Part shown: piece by piece, positions 1 through 7,074 of the stretch
Layout of the letters: the number at the start of each line of letters is the position of its first letter
How positions within the stretch are numbered: the first letter of the stretch is position 1
NCBI GenBank assembly: GCA_002441865.1
Contig: DJNY01000148.1
Coordinates: 1 to 13,559, forward strand
Direction of reading: 5' to 3'
DNA length: 13,559 nt
Source of the DNA: Lachnospiraceae bacterium UBA6452
Lineage (GTDB): Bacteria; Bacillota; Clostridia; Lachnospirales; Lachnospiraceae
Notes under the pieces: generated by a model
What the model was told of the DNA's origin: nothing
The model's database searches: none
What the model saw: only the letters and a program-made list of their open reading frames with translations
Position numbers and translations under genes: made by a program

Positions 1-550
1 CATTATTTAAATCAAGTGTCGTCACCTGGAACATTTCTCCCGCACCTTCACAGTCGCTTCCTGTGATGAGTGGTGTATGCACATAAACAAAACCGCGCTC
101 CTGGAAGAACTTGTGGATCGCATATGCGATCAGCGAACGGACACGGAATACCGCTTCAAATGTATTGGTGCGAGGACGCAGATGAGAGATCGTACGCAGA
201 TATTCAAAGGTATGTCTCTTTTTCTGCAGTGGGTAATCCGGCGCGGACTGTCCCTCGATCACAACCTCTGTTGCCTGGATCTCAAACGGCTGTTTCGCCT
301 GTGGCGTCGGTGTTACAACCCCCTTTACGATCAGGGCAGCGCCCACATTCAGCTTGCTGATCGCCTCAAAATTGGAAAGCTGGTCGGAATATACAACCTG
401 CAGTGGCTCAAAAAAAGTACCGTCATTGATCACAAGAAAGCCAAAGCTCTTGCTGTCACGCTTGCTTCTCAGCCATCCGCCGATCGTGACTTCCTTTTCC
501 AGATATTCCTTCTGCTCCCGGTATAAATCTCTGATATTTACTAAATCCAT
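1..550 (-). CDS. asnS: Asparaginyl-tRNA synthetase, N-terminal part (cut by window edge)
   Basis: Class II aminoacyl-tRNA synthetase that charges tRNA(Asn) with asparagine in the cytoplasm. Only the first 183 codons are present; the catalytic remainder lies beyond base 1. My translation of the minus strand starts [13 protein letters not shown]. It then shows the OB-fold anticodon-binding domain (about residues 18-110, including [19 protein letters not shown] and [14 protein letters not shown]). The start of the class II core follows, with [16 protein letters not shown] (about 130-145) and [15 protein letters not shown] (about 163-177); these two blocks are typical of AsnS rather than AspS. 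The ATG at 550-548 is preceded by AAGGAG about 8 bases upstream. The gene follows the six-gene operon with a 172-bp gap, so it may have its own promoter or be read through from upstream. I see no T-box leader in the gap. Confidence 0.93.
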   Translation of the reverse strand, partial: MDLVNIRDLYREQKEYLEKEVTIGGWLRSKRDSKSFGFLVINDGTFFEPLQVVYSDQLSNFEAISKLNVGAALIVKGVVTPTPQAKQPFEIQATEVVIEGQSAPDYPLQKKRHTFEYLRTISHLRPRTNTFEAVFRVRSLIAYAIHKFFQERGFVYVHTPLITGSDCEGAGEMFQVTTLDLNN

Positions 551-649
551 GATAGTTTGCTCCTTATATCTTTTCCTGTAAGATCTATGATCCTATATCT
601 GCGCATCCGACATAACACCTTTTTTACTGTACAGACCACAAACATATTA

Positions 650-678
650 ATCTTACTCCATTTCAGCCGCGTTCGCAA
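650..678 (-). promoter_or_regulatory. Possible sigma-A promoter for asnS
   Basis: On the minus strand TTGCGA (678-673) is followed, after exactly 17 bases, by TAAGAT (655-650). Each hexamer matches consensus at 4 of 6 positions. It lies about 100 bp upstream of the asnS start. The -35 box overlaps the foot of an imperfect inverted repeat (675-710). The match is modest and could be chance; asnS could instead be read from the upstream operon. Confidence 0.3.
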
Positions 679-722
679 TAGCATAACGCACCTTTCGTAT
701 GCCATATTGCCCGCAATGATCT

Positions 723-1748
723 CTACAGTGTTTTAAGCCACTCCGTAAACACCGGCTGGATCAGCTTATAAAAATGATTGCCGTTTTCCTGCTTGAACGT
801 TTTGACAAGTGCCATGTTCAGTGTCTGTTTATCCTGTGCCTGCAGCATACAGCCGTAGATCTGTCTGTATACACCCGCATGCAGTTTTTCTCCCTTCAGC
901 TTCTGGCGCACTTTCTTCTTCACAGATTCCGGTACATTCGTGCGGACAGGTTTTTCCGGTGCGGCACTTGCCTGCGTGATTTCATTCTCCGTTTTCCGGT
1001 TACGCTCCGGTCTTGCTTTTGGTTGTCCAGAGCTAACTTCCAGATCCGGCTGTTCTGCGGCATCTACATCATGCGCAGGTACTGTCACCTGTTCCTTTTG
1101 TACAGATGCTGCCACATTTTTGTCTGCAGTATTGTTATCTGCTGCGGTTTTATCTGCCACGTTGTCCGGAATATGCGATACCACCGCATCTGTATTCTGT
1201 ACTGCTTGTTTCTCGTCCGGTGCCGTCTGATTTTCTCCCTGTACCGTCTGACTGTCTCCCCCGGCTGCCTGATTATCGGGCTGCGCTGTCTGGTTCTTTC
1301 CGCCAGCCGTTCTGGAAACCTGCTTCGTTGCCTTAACAGTTACCTTCTGCTTACCTGCTGCCTTTCCCGCCGCAGTCTTTGCAGCTGTTTTCTGTCCCGC
1401 AATGTTTTCCTTTCTGACGATGCGGATGCCCCACTTTTTCCAGAAGTCGATCACACTGTCATAACCGCTGTCCTTGCTGATCACGTAATATTCCTTTACA
1501 TCGGTCTGTCCGACCAGATAGCCCAGATATGTGGTCAGCTGGAAATCCAGATAGTTTTTTGCCGTTTTTGTCGTTTTAATATACTTTACCTGTGAAGCTG
1601 CCTGACAGATCTTCACATGCTCGTCAAACGGAACCGCCCCTGTTTTTGGTCCATAAAAAATAATGATCAGATCATCCTCTTTCAGCTGTTCGATCCCGAG
1701 CAGTCCCTTGACGCCTGTATTTTCATAATCAATTAAATAGGTTGCCAT
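723..1748 (-). CDS. PIN/NYN-like domain protein with low-complexity linker (putative RNase)
   Basis: 341 residues. Residues 1-115 look like a PIN-like (NYN/PIN_7-type) metal-dependent nuclease fold. The strand-end motif LIDYENT carries D7, E9 and N10, the middle carries D68 (NYLDFQL), and ISKDSGYD carries D93 and D97. These are the acidic residues expected of a PIN active site. Residues 116-255 form a linker rich in Ala, Gln, Asn, Asp, Lys and Thr with degenerate NQTA/NQAA-like repeats, probably disordered. Residues 265-341 form a basic, helical C-terminal domain (from about ESVKKKVRQKLKGEKLHAG to the end) that I do not recognise and that may bind nucleic acid. The ATG at 1748 lies one base past the stop of the upstream gene and has AGGAG 7 bases upstream. 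It is the last gene of the six-gene operon. The fold call is family knowledge applied by motif; RNase activity is inferred. Confidence 0.72.
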   Translation of the reverse strand: MATYLIDYENTGVKGLLGIEQLKEDDLIIIFYGPKTGAVPFDEHVKICQAASQVKYIKTTKTAKNYLDFQLTTYLGYLVGQTDVKEYYVISKDSGYDSVIDFWKKWGIRIVRKENIAGQKTAAKTAAGKAAGKQKVTVKATKQVSRTAGGKNQTAQPDNQAAGGDSQTVQGENQTAPDEKQAVQNTDAVVSHIPDNVADKTAADNNTADKNVAASVQKEQVTVPAHDVDAAEQPDLEVSSGQPKARPERNRKTENEITQASAAPEKPVRTNVPESVKKKVRQKLKGEKLHAGVYRQIYGCMLQAQDKQTLNMALVKTFKQENGNHFYKLIQPVFTEWLKTL

Positions 1749-1749
1749 A

Positions 1750-2715
1750 TTATTCTCCTGTTTTCAGTTCATAAGTCCGTTCAAATACTTCCCGGCGGAT
1801 AATGTACATATCCTGCAGATCATCCATGCGGATCGCCAGATAATCTCCCGCCTTGCCAATAAAATAATCCTCTCTTCCCTTTCCGAATACCTTTGTCCGT
1901 ACCTGCAGCTGTTTTGCGTAGATCCCGCCCGGCTTTGGCACGCACAGATACGCCAGCTCATCGATCGTTTTGTATTCTCCCGTCTGCGGAAGTTCCACCG
2001 CCGGAATAAAGTCCAGAATCTGCGAGAAAATATCAAGCCGGTCATCGCTTTTCTCATAACTGCTTTCAAACTTCTGTCTGGTGATCTCATACACTTCACC
2101 GAGACAGCCGATCATGATCAGCAGATCCGCATCCGCATGTATGATGAGTCCGGTATCATTTTCCAGTGTCTTGATACAGATCTCTTCTCCCGGCTTTGCA
2201 ATATCCAGCGTATCGACAACTGCCCATGGTATCTGCTTCTTGCAGTAAATGGGAAGCTGTCTGATCTGCGCTTCCCGGCTGACAGCCGCTTTGTCCGCAT
2301 AGATAACCTCTGTTCCGGTAAAGTACGCATCTGTCTGCTCCATGAAATAAGACAGCAGATCTGTTGTTCCCTGTTCCGTCATGCTCACGTCCAGAATGAC
2401 CTGTGACATTTCTCCCTCTGCATATACCGCATCTCCACGCAGCATTCCGTAATCCGCAAACAAAGCATCCAGAAATTCCAGAGCCCTGATCTGCTCTGCC
2501 CGGCTCATGCACCACACATGCACACAGTCGGTCAGCCTGCTCACGATCAGAAGTATCTTCCGGTCAAACGTCCGCAGCAGTTCTTCCATCTGCTCCCGGT
2601 CCCACTGGAATCCTCTGATCGCATCCACGATCATAACACTGTTTTCCGCTTCCTGATAGATACGGTTAATACCACTTAATGATACGCTTTCCTGTACCAG
2701 TACATATTTTCCCAT
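1750..2715 (-). CDS. Unrecognised protein with two PGDYG-like C-terminal repeats
   Basis: About 321 residues from ATG 2715 (MGKYVLVQESVSLSG). An in-frame ATG at 2727 would add four residues and overlap the previous stop as ATGA, but AAAGG lies directly against it. That AAAGGA is better spaced (about 11 bases) for 2715. I do not recognise the N-terminal 200 residues, which look like an alpha/beta fold (SVMIVDAIRG, KILLIVSRLTDCVHVW) with no P-loop. The C-terminal part holds two copies of one pattern. The first is DTGLIIHADAD...GEVYEITRQKFESSYE; the second is AGDYLAIRMDD..DMYIIRREVFERTYE. The shape G-D-Y, then Y-x-I, then F-x-x-x-Y-E resembles the PGDYG-type domain seen in phage and bacterial proteins of unknown role. 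No signal peptide or membrane segment is visible. It is the fifth gene of the operon, between the nucleotidyl cyclase and the PIN-like protein. Confidence 0.75.
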   Translation of the reverse strand: MGKYVLVQESVSLSGINRIYQEAENSVMIVDAIRGFQWDREQMEELLRTFDRKILLIVSRLTDCVHVWCMSRAEQIRALEFLDALFADYGMLRGDAVYAEGEMSQVILDVSMTEQGTTDLLSYFMEQTDAYFTGTEVIYADKAAVSREAQIRQLPIYCKKQIPWAVVDTLDIAKPGEEICIKTLENDTGLIIHADADLLIMIGCLGEVYEITRQKFESSYEKSDDRLDIFSQILDFIPAVELPQTGEYKTIDELAYLCVPKPGGIYAKQLQVRTKVFGKGREDYFIGKAGDYLAIRMDDLQDMYIIRREVFERTYELKTGE

Positions 2716-2723
2716 ACCACATC

Positions 2724-4208
2724 TCATCCTTTATCTGCTTTGTTTTTTACGAGCTGCAGGAAATCTTTGGAAAGAAACGTGAAATGCAGTCTGTATCTGT
2801 TTCCTTCTGCTTCCATGATCTTGGCATATGCATTTTCCTGTGTATCCAGTACCAGTTCCACATCCGTAAAAACATCGGGATATTCCCTGTTTTCCTGTGG
2901 CAGGATCTGTAATATGATCTCTTTTTCGGAAATGGCATGTACACTTGCCTGGATCGCACTGCCCAGGATCTGCTTGTCCAGCAGCACATACATACTGAGT
3001 GTGCATCTGTCCTCCAGAATCGTCATCGGTGCTTCCTGTTCCTGCAGCAGGCTGCATCCGTAAGTACCTGCAATGCCTGTGATCTCACAGACCGGTATTT
3101 TTTCACGGATTCCTTTCATGGCAATCCCAAAGCTGCGACGGAAAGTAACGATCTGTTCGATCGGTCTGAGTGTTTCCATGGTTGCCAGGATCTGCCCGCC
3201 AACACTGTAGCTTTCCACACGGGAGCACAGATTGACTGCCTGTCCGATCACATTATAGCGCATCAGACTTTCCGAACCGATATTGCCAATGAACACTTCC
3301 CCAGCGTGAATACCGATTCCCATTTCGATCGCCGGATATCCCTTTTCCTGATTAAAGGCGTTGACATCCCGCATTTTGTTCTGCATACAGACTGCCGCCG
3401 CAACAGCATCCGCCTGCGGGCATTCCGAAGCCAGCGGTGCACCGAACACTGCCAGAATGGCATCTCCGATAAACTCAATGACAGTTCCCCGATAGTGCTG
3501 GATCACCTCTGTCATTTCCCCCAGAAAACGATTGATCATTTCAATGACAACTTCCGCAGGCAGTCTGTCCGACAAAGAAGTAAAACCGCGCAGATCCGCC
3601 ATCATAACGGTCAGATACCGCTTCTGCCCGCCAATGGCAGCGCCTTCCGGATGTTCCAGGATCACCTGCACCACTTCATCTGAAAAATATTTACCGAATA
3701 CCTGGTGCAGAAGCTCATTTCTGGCTGCAAGCTGTTCATTCAGCCGCTTGATCTCTTTTGCTGTTGCAAGCTCTGCTGCCTGCTTCTGCAAAAGTTTCTC
3801 ATAGTTTCTCGTCATTTCATGCTGCCACGCCGCCTTTTCCATACGGAGCAGCGCCGCATCGGAAAAAGGAAGCACCAGAACAACCGTGCCACCCAGCTCA
3901 TAGCATTCTTCATCCGTTTCCTGTGTTCTGCTCTCACAAAGGAAAAAGACCGGAATACCTGCAAAAGCAGGATTGTTTTTGATATGGGAAAGCGTTGTAA
4001 AGCCGTTTTTTTTGCCATCTTCATAATCTACCAGAAGAAGAGACGGCATTTCCACAGTGTCTTCTCCGCCAAGATGTGCCATTGCTTTTTCAACCGCCGC
4101 ATCGGAAAACAGGCAGACCGCACGCATGCCTCCGCCCTGATTGATCTGCCTCTGTACCTGTACCAAAACTGTTCTGTTGCCGGACAATACCCAGATATTT
4201 TTCTTCAT
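2724..4208 (-). CDS. Class III nucleotidyl cyclase with degenerate receiver domain
   Basis: 494 residues, cytoplasmic. Residues 1-135 look like a response-regulator receiver (LLLVDYEDGKKNG, FFLCESRTQ), but the conserved Lys of the KPF motif is replaced (VLPFSD), so normal phosphorylation is doubtful. Residues 135-180 are probably coiled coil. The class III cyclase catalytic domain spans about 197-360, with metal-binding D205 (MADLRGF) and D249 (EFIGDAILAVFGAP), and catalytic N326 and R330 (AVNLCSR). All four are intact, so activity is likely. At the base-selecting positions there is E245 where adenylate cyclases carry Lys, and N319 where they carry Asp. This is not a canonical adenylate cyclase; the Glu is guanylate-cyclase-like. 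Residues 385-494 may form a PilZ-like beta domain, but I do not see its RxxxR motif. The start at 4208 (MKKNIWVLSG) follows a GAGGG site and overlaps the TIR stop as TAATG. A longer frame reaches 4286 but would overlap the TIR gene by 79 bp. Confidence 0.85.
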   Translation of the reverse strand: MKKNIWVLSGNRTVLVQVQRQINQGGGMRAVCLFSDAAVEKAMAHLGGEDTVEMPSLLLVDYEDGKKNGFTTLSHIKNNPAFAGIPVFFLCESRTQETDEECYELGGTVVLVLPFSDAALLRMEKAAWQHEMTRNYEKLLQKQAAELATAKEIKRLNEQLAARNELLHQVFGKYFSDEVVQVILEHPEGAAIGGQKRYLTVMMADLRGFTSLSDRLPAEVVIEMINRFLGEMTEVIQHYRGTVIEFIGDAILAVFGAPLASECPQADAVAAAVCMQNKMRDVNAFNQEKGYPAIEMGIGIHAGEVFIGNIGSESLMRYNVIGQAVNLCSRVESYSVGGQILATMETLRPIEQIVTFRRSFGIAMKGIREKIPVCEITGIAGTYGCSLLQEQEAPMTILEDRCTLSMYVLLDKQILGSAIQASVHAISEKEIILQILPQENREYPDVFTDVELVLDTQENAYAKIMEAEGNRYRLHFTFLSKDFLQLVKNKADKG

Positions 4209-5131
4209 TACCCTCTTCTCTCCGGTGATCCGAAATAACGATATTTCTGATCGGTGCTTTTCTCTGTTTTCTGCTTTTCCTTGCACGCCTCACATAAATG
4301 CCCGGAACGGATTGGCGTTCCGCATTTCTCACATTTCAGCCGGAACGGTGATCCCAGCGGTACTTCCAGCCTGTCATCCCAGAGGAAATATTCGATCGTT
4401 TTCCGCGGAATACCTGTTTCCTTTGCGATCGTTGTGATCTGGCTCGGCCCGTTCTCATCCAGAAAATTACGGATCGTCTGATAGGTGTCATAGCAGTATT
4501 TTCCGCATTTTTTACATTTATAAGTACCACGCGATACCATGGTAAGTTCTCCTCCACAGTTTTCGCATACCACAGGCGTCTTATTCATTTTCAATGCGTT
4601 CCCCCGCATTGCCTGTTTCAGATGCGGTGCAAGCCCTTCCTGCACCGGTTTTTTCTGTCTGCCGGCAGATCCCTTGATCTCCTGTTTTTCCGGCTTATCT
4701 GTCTTCTTTTGTTCTGCCGCCACATCTGCCTGACGGGCTAACAGGGTATTCAGCCGCTCTCTTGTCATTTTGAGTGCCTGCTGCGGATTTTCCGCATAAG
4801 AGATCGTCTGCACATTGTTCAGATAAAAGCGGAACATATCGCTCAGGTCATCTTCCGTCAGCTTCAGCGGAACGATCGTCTTTCTGTCATTGATCGCACA
4901 GTCGATCTCCTTTTCCACCCAGATCGATTCCTGGGAATAGGGAGAGATCACAAGCAGAAATACCTGACACTCCGCGATCGCCCGCGGGATCTCACGGGCA
5001 TAATTAGAACCTGCCGGGATCATCTCCGGTGCTTTCCAATAACTGATACCAGCTTCCTGCAGCATTGCCACAAGCTCATCTACTATTTTACTGTCTTTGG
5101 AACTGTAACTGATAAAAACCGATTCCTTCAC
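4208..5131 (-). CDS. TIR-domain protein fused to zinc ribbon / HTH / zinc ribbon
   Basis: 307 residues, starting at GTG with GGAGG 9 bases upstream, 16 bp after the GGDEF stop. Residues 1-130 are a TIR domain of the bacterial TIR_2 type: VFISYSSKDS at 5-14, YWKAPEMIPAGSNYAREI at 31-48, and SIWVEKE at 69-75. W71 and E75 form the WxxxE motif whose Glu is the catalytic residue in NAD-cleaving TIRs. After a charged, Lys/Gln-rich linker (about 135-185) comes a zinc ribbon (C189, C192, C206, C209). Next is a helix-turn-helix-like stretch (220-258, IRNFLDENGPSQITTIAKET onward), then a second zinc knuckle (C267, C270, C280, C283). This tail suggests nucleic-acid or protein binding. By family knowledge TIRs hydrolyse NAD+ or make cADPR-type signals; activity here is inferred. 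I see no cyclic-nucleotide-binding or SAVED domain. Confidence 0.87.
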   Translation of the reverse strand: MKESVFISYSSKDSKIVDELVAMLQEAGISYWKAPEMIPAGSNYAREIPRAIAECQVFLLVISPYSQESIWVEKEIDCAINDRKTIVPLKLTEDDLSDMFRFYLNNVQTISYAENPQQALKMTRERLNTLLARQADVAAEQKKTDKPEKQEIKGSAGRQKKPVQEGLAPHLKQAMRGNALKMNKTPVVCENCGGELTMVSRGTYKCKKCGKYCYDTYQTIRNFLDENGPSQITTIAKETGIPRKTIEYFLWDDRLEVPLGSPFRLKCEKCGTPIRSGHLCEACKEKQKTEKSTDQKYRYFGSPERRG

Positions 5132-5147
5132 TTCCCAAAGCCTCCGA

Positions 5148-6134
5148 TCAAACTACTTTATTTCTTCCTGTCTTTTTTGCCTCATACAGCTTTTCATCCG
5201 CACGTCTGACATTTTCTTCCACAGAGAGCGCCTCATCGATCTCTTCCACGCCGAATGACATGGTCACACGGATCTCCCGCCCTTCATAATGGCAGACCTC
5301 CTGCAGCATTTTCCGGCGGATCTCCTCTGCCACTTCTCTTGCCTGCTGACGGTTTTTCCCGCATAAAAGCAGGATAAATTCTTCACCGCCCCAGCGGACA
5401 GTCTCATCATCCAGTCCGACACTTTTCTTTAATACCTCTGCCACATGCCCAAGTACCGCATCTCCCGCATTATGGCCATAGGTATCGTTTACCTTTTTAA
5501 AATAATCGATATCTCCCATGACAATGGAATAGGTCTTCTTCTGTCCGGACAGGATCCGCGTATGGAATGCCTCATACAGACCGCTTCTGTTTTTCAGCCC
5601 GGTAAGCTGGTCGAAAAAGGCCTTATTGTGCAGCAGATACGATTCGAGTGTCTTGGCGCCGAAAACAGCAACAAGCGATAATCTCCTGACGTCCTTCTCA
5701 TCAAAGGCGCAGTCGCCGTTCTCTCCCTGCTTGTTGAGTGCCTGATAAGCACCCAGCATTTCGCCGTGCTCACTTGTCACGGGAATACACAAAATGGATT
5801 TTGTCCGATAGCCCGTTTCCATATCGACCGCCGGATTAAAACGGGAGTCCTCATAAGGCTCATTCAGCACGACCGGGCGGTTTTCCTGCATTGTCACACC
5901 GACGATCCCCGTGTTTTCCGGTACAACGATCCGCTCATTTCCGACTGCAGCAAGCGTCCAGTACTGATGTGACTTCCGGTCCCAGAACCAGAAAGAGGCT
6001 CTGTCCGACTGCACGAGGGTACGTCCCAGATTGGTGAGGATCTCAATCGTACTTGTAAAATCTCTTTTTTCAAAAAGCTGGTTCATATAGTAAAAGATGC
6101 TTTCCAATAGTGCATCTGCATTCTGATTCTTCAT
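5148..6134 (-). CDS. GAF-GGDEF diguanylate cyclase
   Basis: 328 residues, cytoplasmic, no membrane segment. Residues 10-165 form a GAF sensor domain (LVQSDRASFWFWDRKS, IVGVTMQENRPVVLNEPYED, SILCIPV). Residues 170-328 form the GGDEF domain, which condenses two GTP into cyclic di-GMP. Metal and substrate features are intact: GDIDYFKKVNDTYGHNAGD and the active-site loop GGEEF at 249-253. The product-inhibition I-site is degraded: the Arg of RxxD is Gly (GLDD), so feedback inhibition by c-di-GMP is probably absent. The ATG at 6134 lies one base past the stop of the TIM-barrel gene, with GGAG 9 bases upstream, which indicates tight coupling. The GAF ligand cannot be read from sequence. A c-di-GMP riboswitch elsewhere in this window provides a plausible local target for the product. 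Confidence 0.93.
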   Translation of the reverse strand: MKNQNADALLESIFYYMNQLFEKRDFTSTIEILTNLGRTLVQSDRASFWFWDRKSHQYWTLAAVGNERIVVPENTGIVGVTMQENRPVVLNEPYEDSRFNPAVDMETGYRTKSILCIPVTSEHGEMLGAYQALNKQGENGDCAFDEKDVRRLSLVAVFGAKTLESYLLHNKAFFDQLTGLKNRSGLYEAFHTRILSGQKKTYSIVMGDIDYFKKVNDTYGHNAGDAVLGHVAEVLKKSVGLDDETVRWGGEEFILLLCGKNRQQAREVAEEIRRKMLQEVCHYEGREIRVTMSFGVEEIDEALSVEENVRRADEKLYEAKKTGRNKVV

Positions 6135-6135
6135 A

Positions 6136-6909
6136 TTATTTCACTCCAAGCTGTATCAGATAATCAAGGGACTGCTTCTGCCAGTCCGGTCTGGTTGTCT
6201 CTACAAGCACAGTCAGACTGCTGAAATATTTTTCATAAAATCCCGCAAACTTTTTCCAGTCTGTCACACCACTGCCAACGGCAAGATGCAGATCATGTTT
6301 TCCGTCATGATCGTTGATATGTACGTGTCTGACATACGGTGCCAGCATCTCCACCCAGGTATCGATCTTTGTCTGGGAAAGGGACGCATGCGCATAATCC
6401 AGACAGACGCCGTAATTCGGATACTTATATAGTCGTTCAGAAAGCATCCGCAGCATGTCCGGGCTGTCATCAAACATATTTTCCATGTAGATTGACAGAT
6501 GCGGGAACTGCAAAAGCAGCTTTTCCACAAAATCACCTGTCATGGAAACTGCATTCTGTATGTAAGACGGGTCATTTAAAAACGGATTGATATTGGTATG
6601 GAATACCACACCTGCCACCCTTCCTCTTTCTGCCTGCTGCATACTCTGCAGCATCCGCAGCTCGGAAACCTCTCTGATCTTCGGATCCGCGCTGAATACC
6701 GTCACATCCAGAAAGGCCCCGTGCATCGTGCAGACCGCCGGCCGCCCGCAGGCACCGTACTGCTGCCAGATTCCGTCAAGGCGCTCTGTATCAGACAATA
6801 CAGCCGGATCATAAAAGTCATTATATTCAAAACCAACCTGGTAAGACTGTGCGATCTGACAATAGTCAGCCAGCCGGTCCACCTTTGATACGATCAAAAA
6901 CTGCCCCAT
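6136..6909 (-). CDS. Sugar phosphate isomerase/epimerase-like TIM-barrel protein
   Basis: 257 residues, the usual length of the xylose-isomerase-like / AP-endonuclease-2 TIM-barrel superfamily. The metal-ligand pattern is recognisable: H63 (TMHGAF), H104 (VFHTN), E143 (YMEN), D171 and H174 (LDYAH), H197 with D200 (HVHINDHDG), and a late Glu in LVETTRP (about 238). These proteins bind divalent metals and act on sugars, sugar phosphates, or abasic sites in DNA. The substrate cannot be told from the sequence. ATG 6909 is preceded by AAGGGAAG. It is the first gene of the six-gene operon, about 45 bp below a good promoter. Its presence ahead of signalling genes is odd: it may process a nucleotide or sugar product, or repair damage, but that is speculation. 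Confidence 0.85.
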   Translation of the reverse strand: MGQFLIVSKVDRLADYCQIAQSYQVGFEYNDFYDPAVLSDTERLDGIWQQYGACGRPAVCTMHGAFLDVTVFSADPKIREVSELRMLQSMQQAERGRVAGVVFHTNINPFLNDPSYIQNAVSMTGDFVEKLLLQFPHLSIYMENMFDDSPDMLRMLSERLYKYPNYGVCLDYAHASLSQTKIDTWVEMLAPYVRHVHINDHDGKHDLHLAVGSGVTDWKKFAGFYEKYFSSLTVLVETTRPDWQKQSLDYLIQLGVK

Positions 6910-6956
6910 ATTCTTCCCTTTCTACCCGTCAAAAAGTCCGAAATATATCAAAACCC

Positions 6957-6985
6957 AGTATACCACCTTACACGCGCACGCACAA
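6957..6985 (-). promoter_or_regulatory. Sigma-A-type promoter of the six-gene operon
   Basis: On the minus strand TTGTGC (6985-6980), then a 17-base spacer, then TATACT (6962-6957). The -10 matches consensus at 5 of 6 positions and the -35 at 3 of 6. It sits between the ABC-transporter terminator (6998-7043) and the ATG at 6909, predicting a leader of about 40 bases. No clear operator is seen beside it. Confidence 0.55.
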
Positions 6986-6995
6986 GATAAGTGCA

Positions 6996-7043
6996 CGAAA
7001 AAGGAGCTTTGCCGGTACATTTATCTGTCCGGCAAAACTCCTT
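6996..7043 (-). terminator. Intrinsic terminator of the amino-acid ABC transporter operon
   Basis: Inverted repeat with arms 7001-7015 and 7029-7043 and a 13-base loop. The 15-bp stem is complete in the minus-strand RNA, where the single imperfect pair (7007/7037) becomes G-U; on the plus strand it would be a C-A mismatch. A run of T follows on the minus strand. It lies 32 bases past the ATPase stop, so it ends that operon and separates it from the next one. Confidence 0.88.
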
Positions 7044-7074
7044 GTCAGTGATTGTTTATTCTGTTTTTTCCCGA

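Noticed and set aside
675..710. Imperfect hairpin after the PIN-like gene considered as an operon terminator
   Set aside because: The arms pair only with bulges and no U tract follows in the minus-strand direction, so it is not a convincing intrinsic terminator.
551..722. T-box or other tRNA-sensing leader upstream of asnS
   Set aside because: The gap is too short, has no T-box GGTGG-ACCGCG motif, and has no terminator/antiterminator pair.
774..1595. Open frame of 273 codons on the plus strand
   Set aside because: It is antisense to the PIN-like gene, Cys/Leu/Arg-rich in the manner of a shadow frame, has no domain pattern and no clear ribosome binding site.
2937..3683. Open frame of 248 codons on the plus strand
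   Set aside because: It lies opposite the conserved cyclase catalytic domain; its His/Cys/Arg-rich composition is typical of an antisense shadow.
4209..4286. 26-residue N-terminal extension of the cyclase frame
   Set aside because: It would overlap the TIR gene by 79 bp. The ATG at 4208 has a ribosome binding site and a TAATG junction, and begins directly at the receiver-like domain.
723..6909. Assignment of the operon as a canonical Pycsar, CBASS or Thoeris system
   Set aside because: There is no cyclic-nucleotide-binding effector domain, no CD-NTase, no SAVED or Cap4-type effector and no SLOG protein. Only single parts resemble these systems, so a named call would be unsupported.
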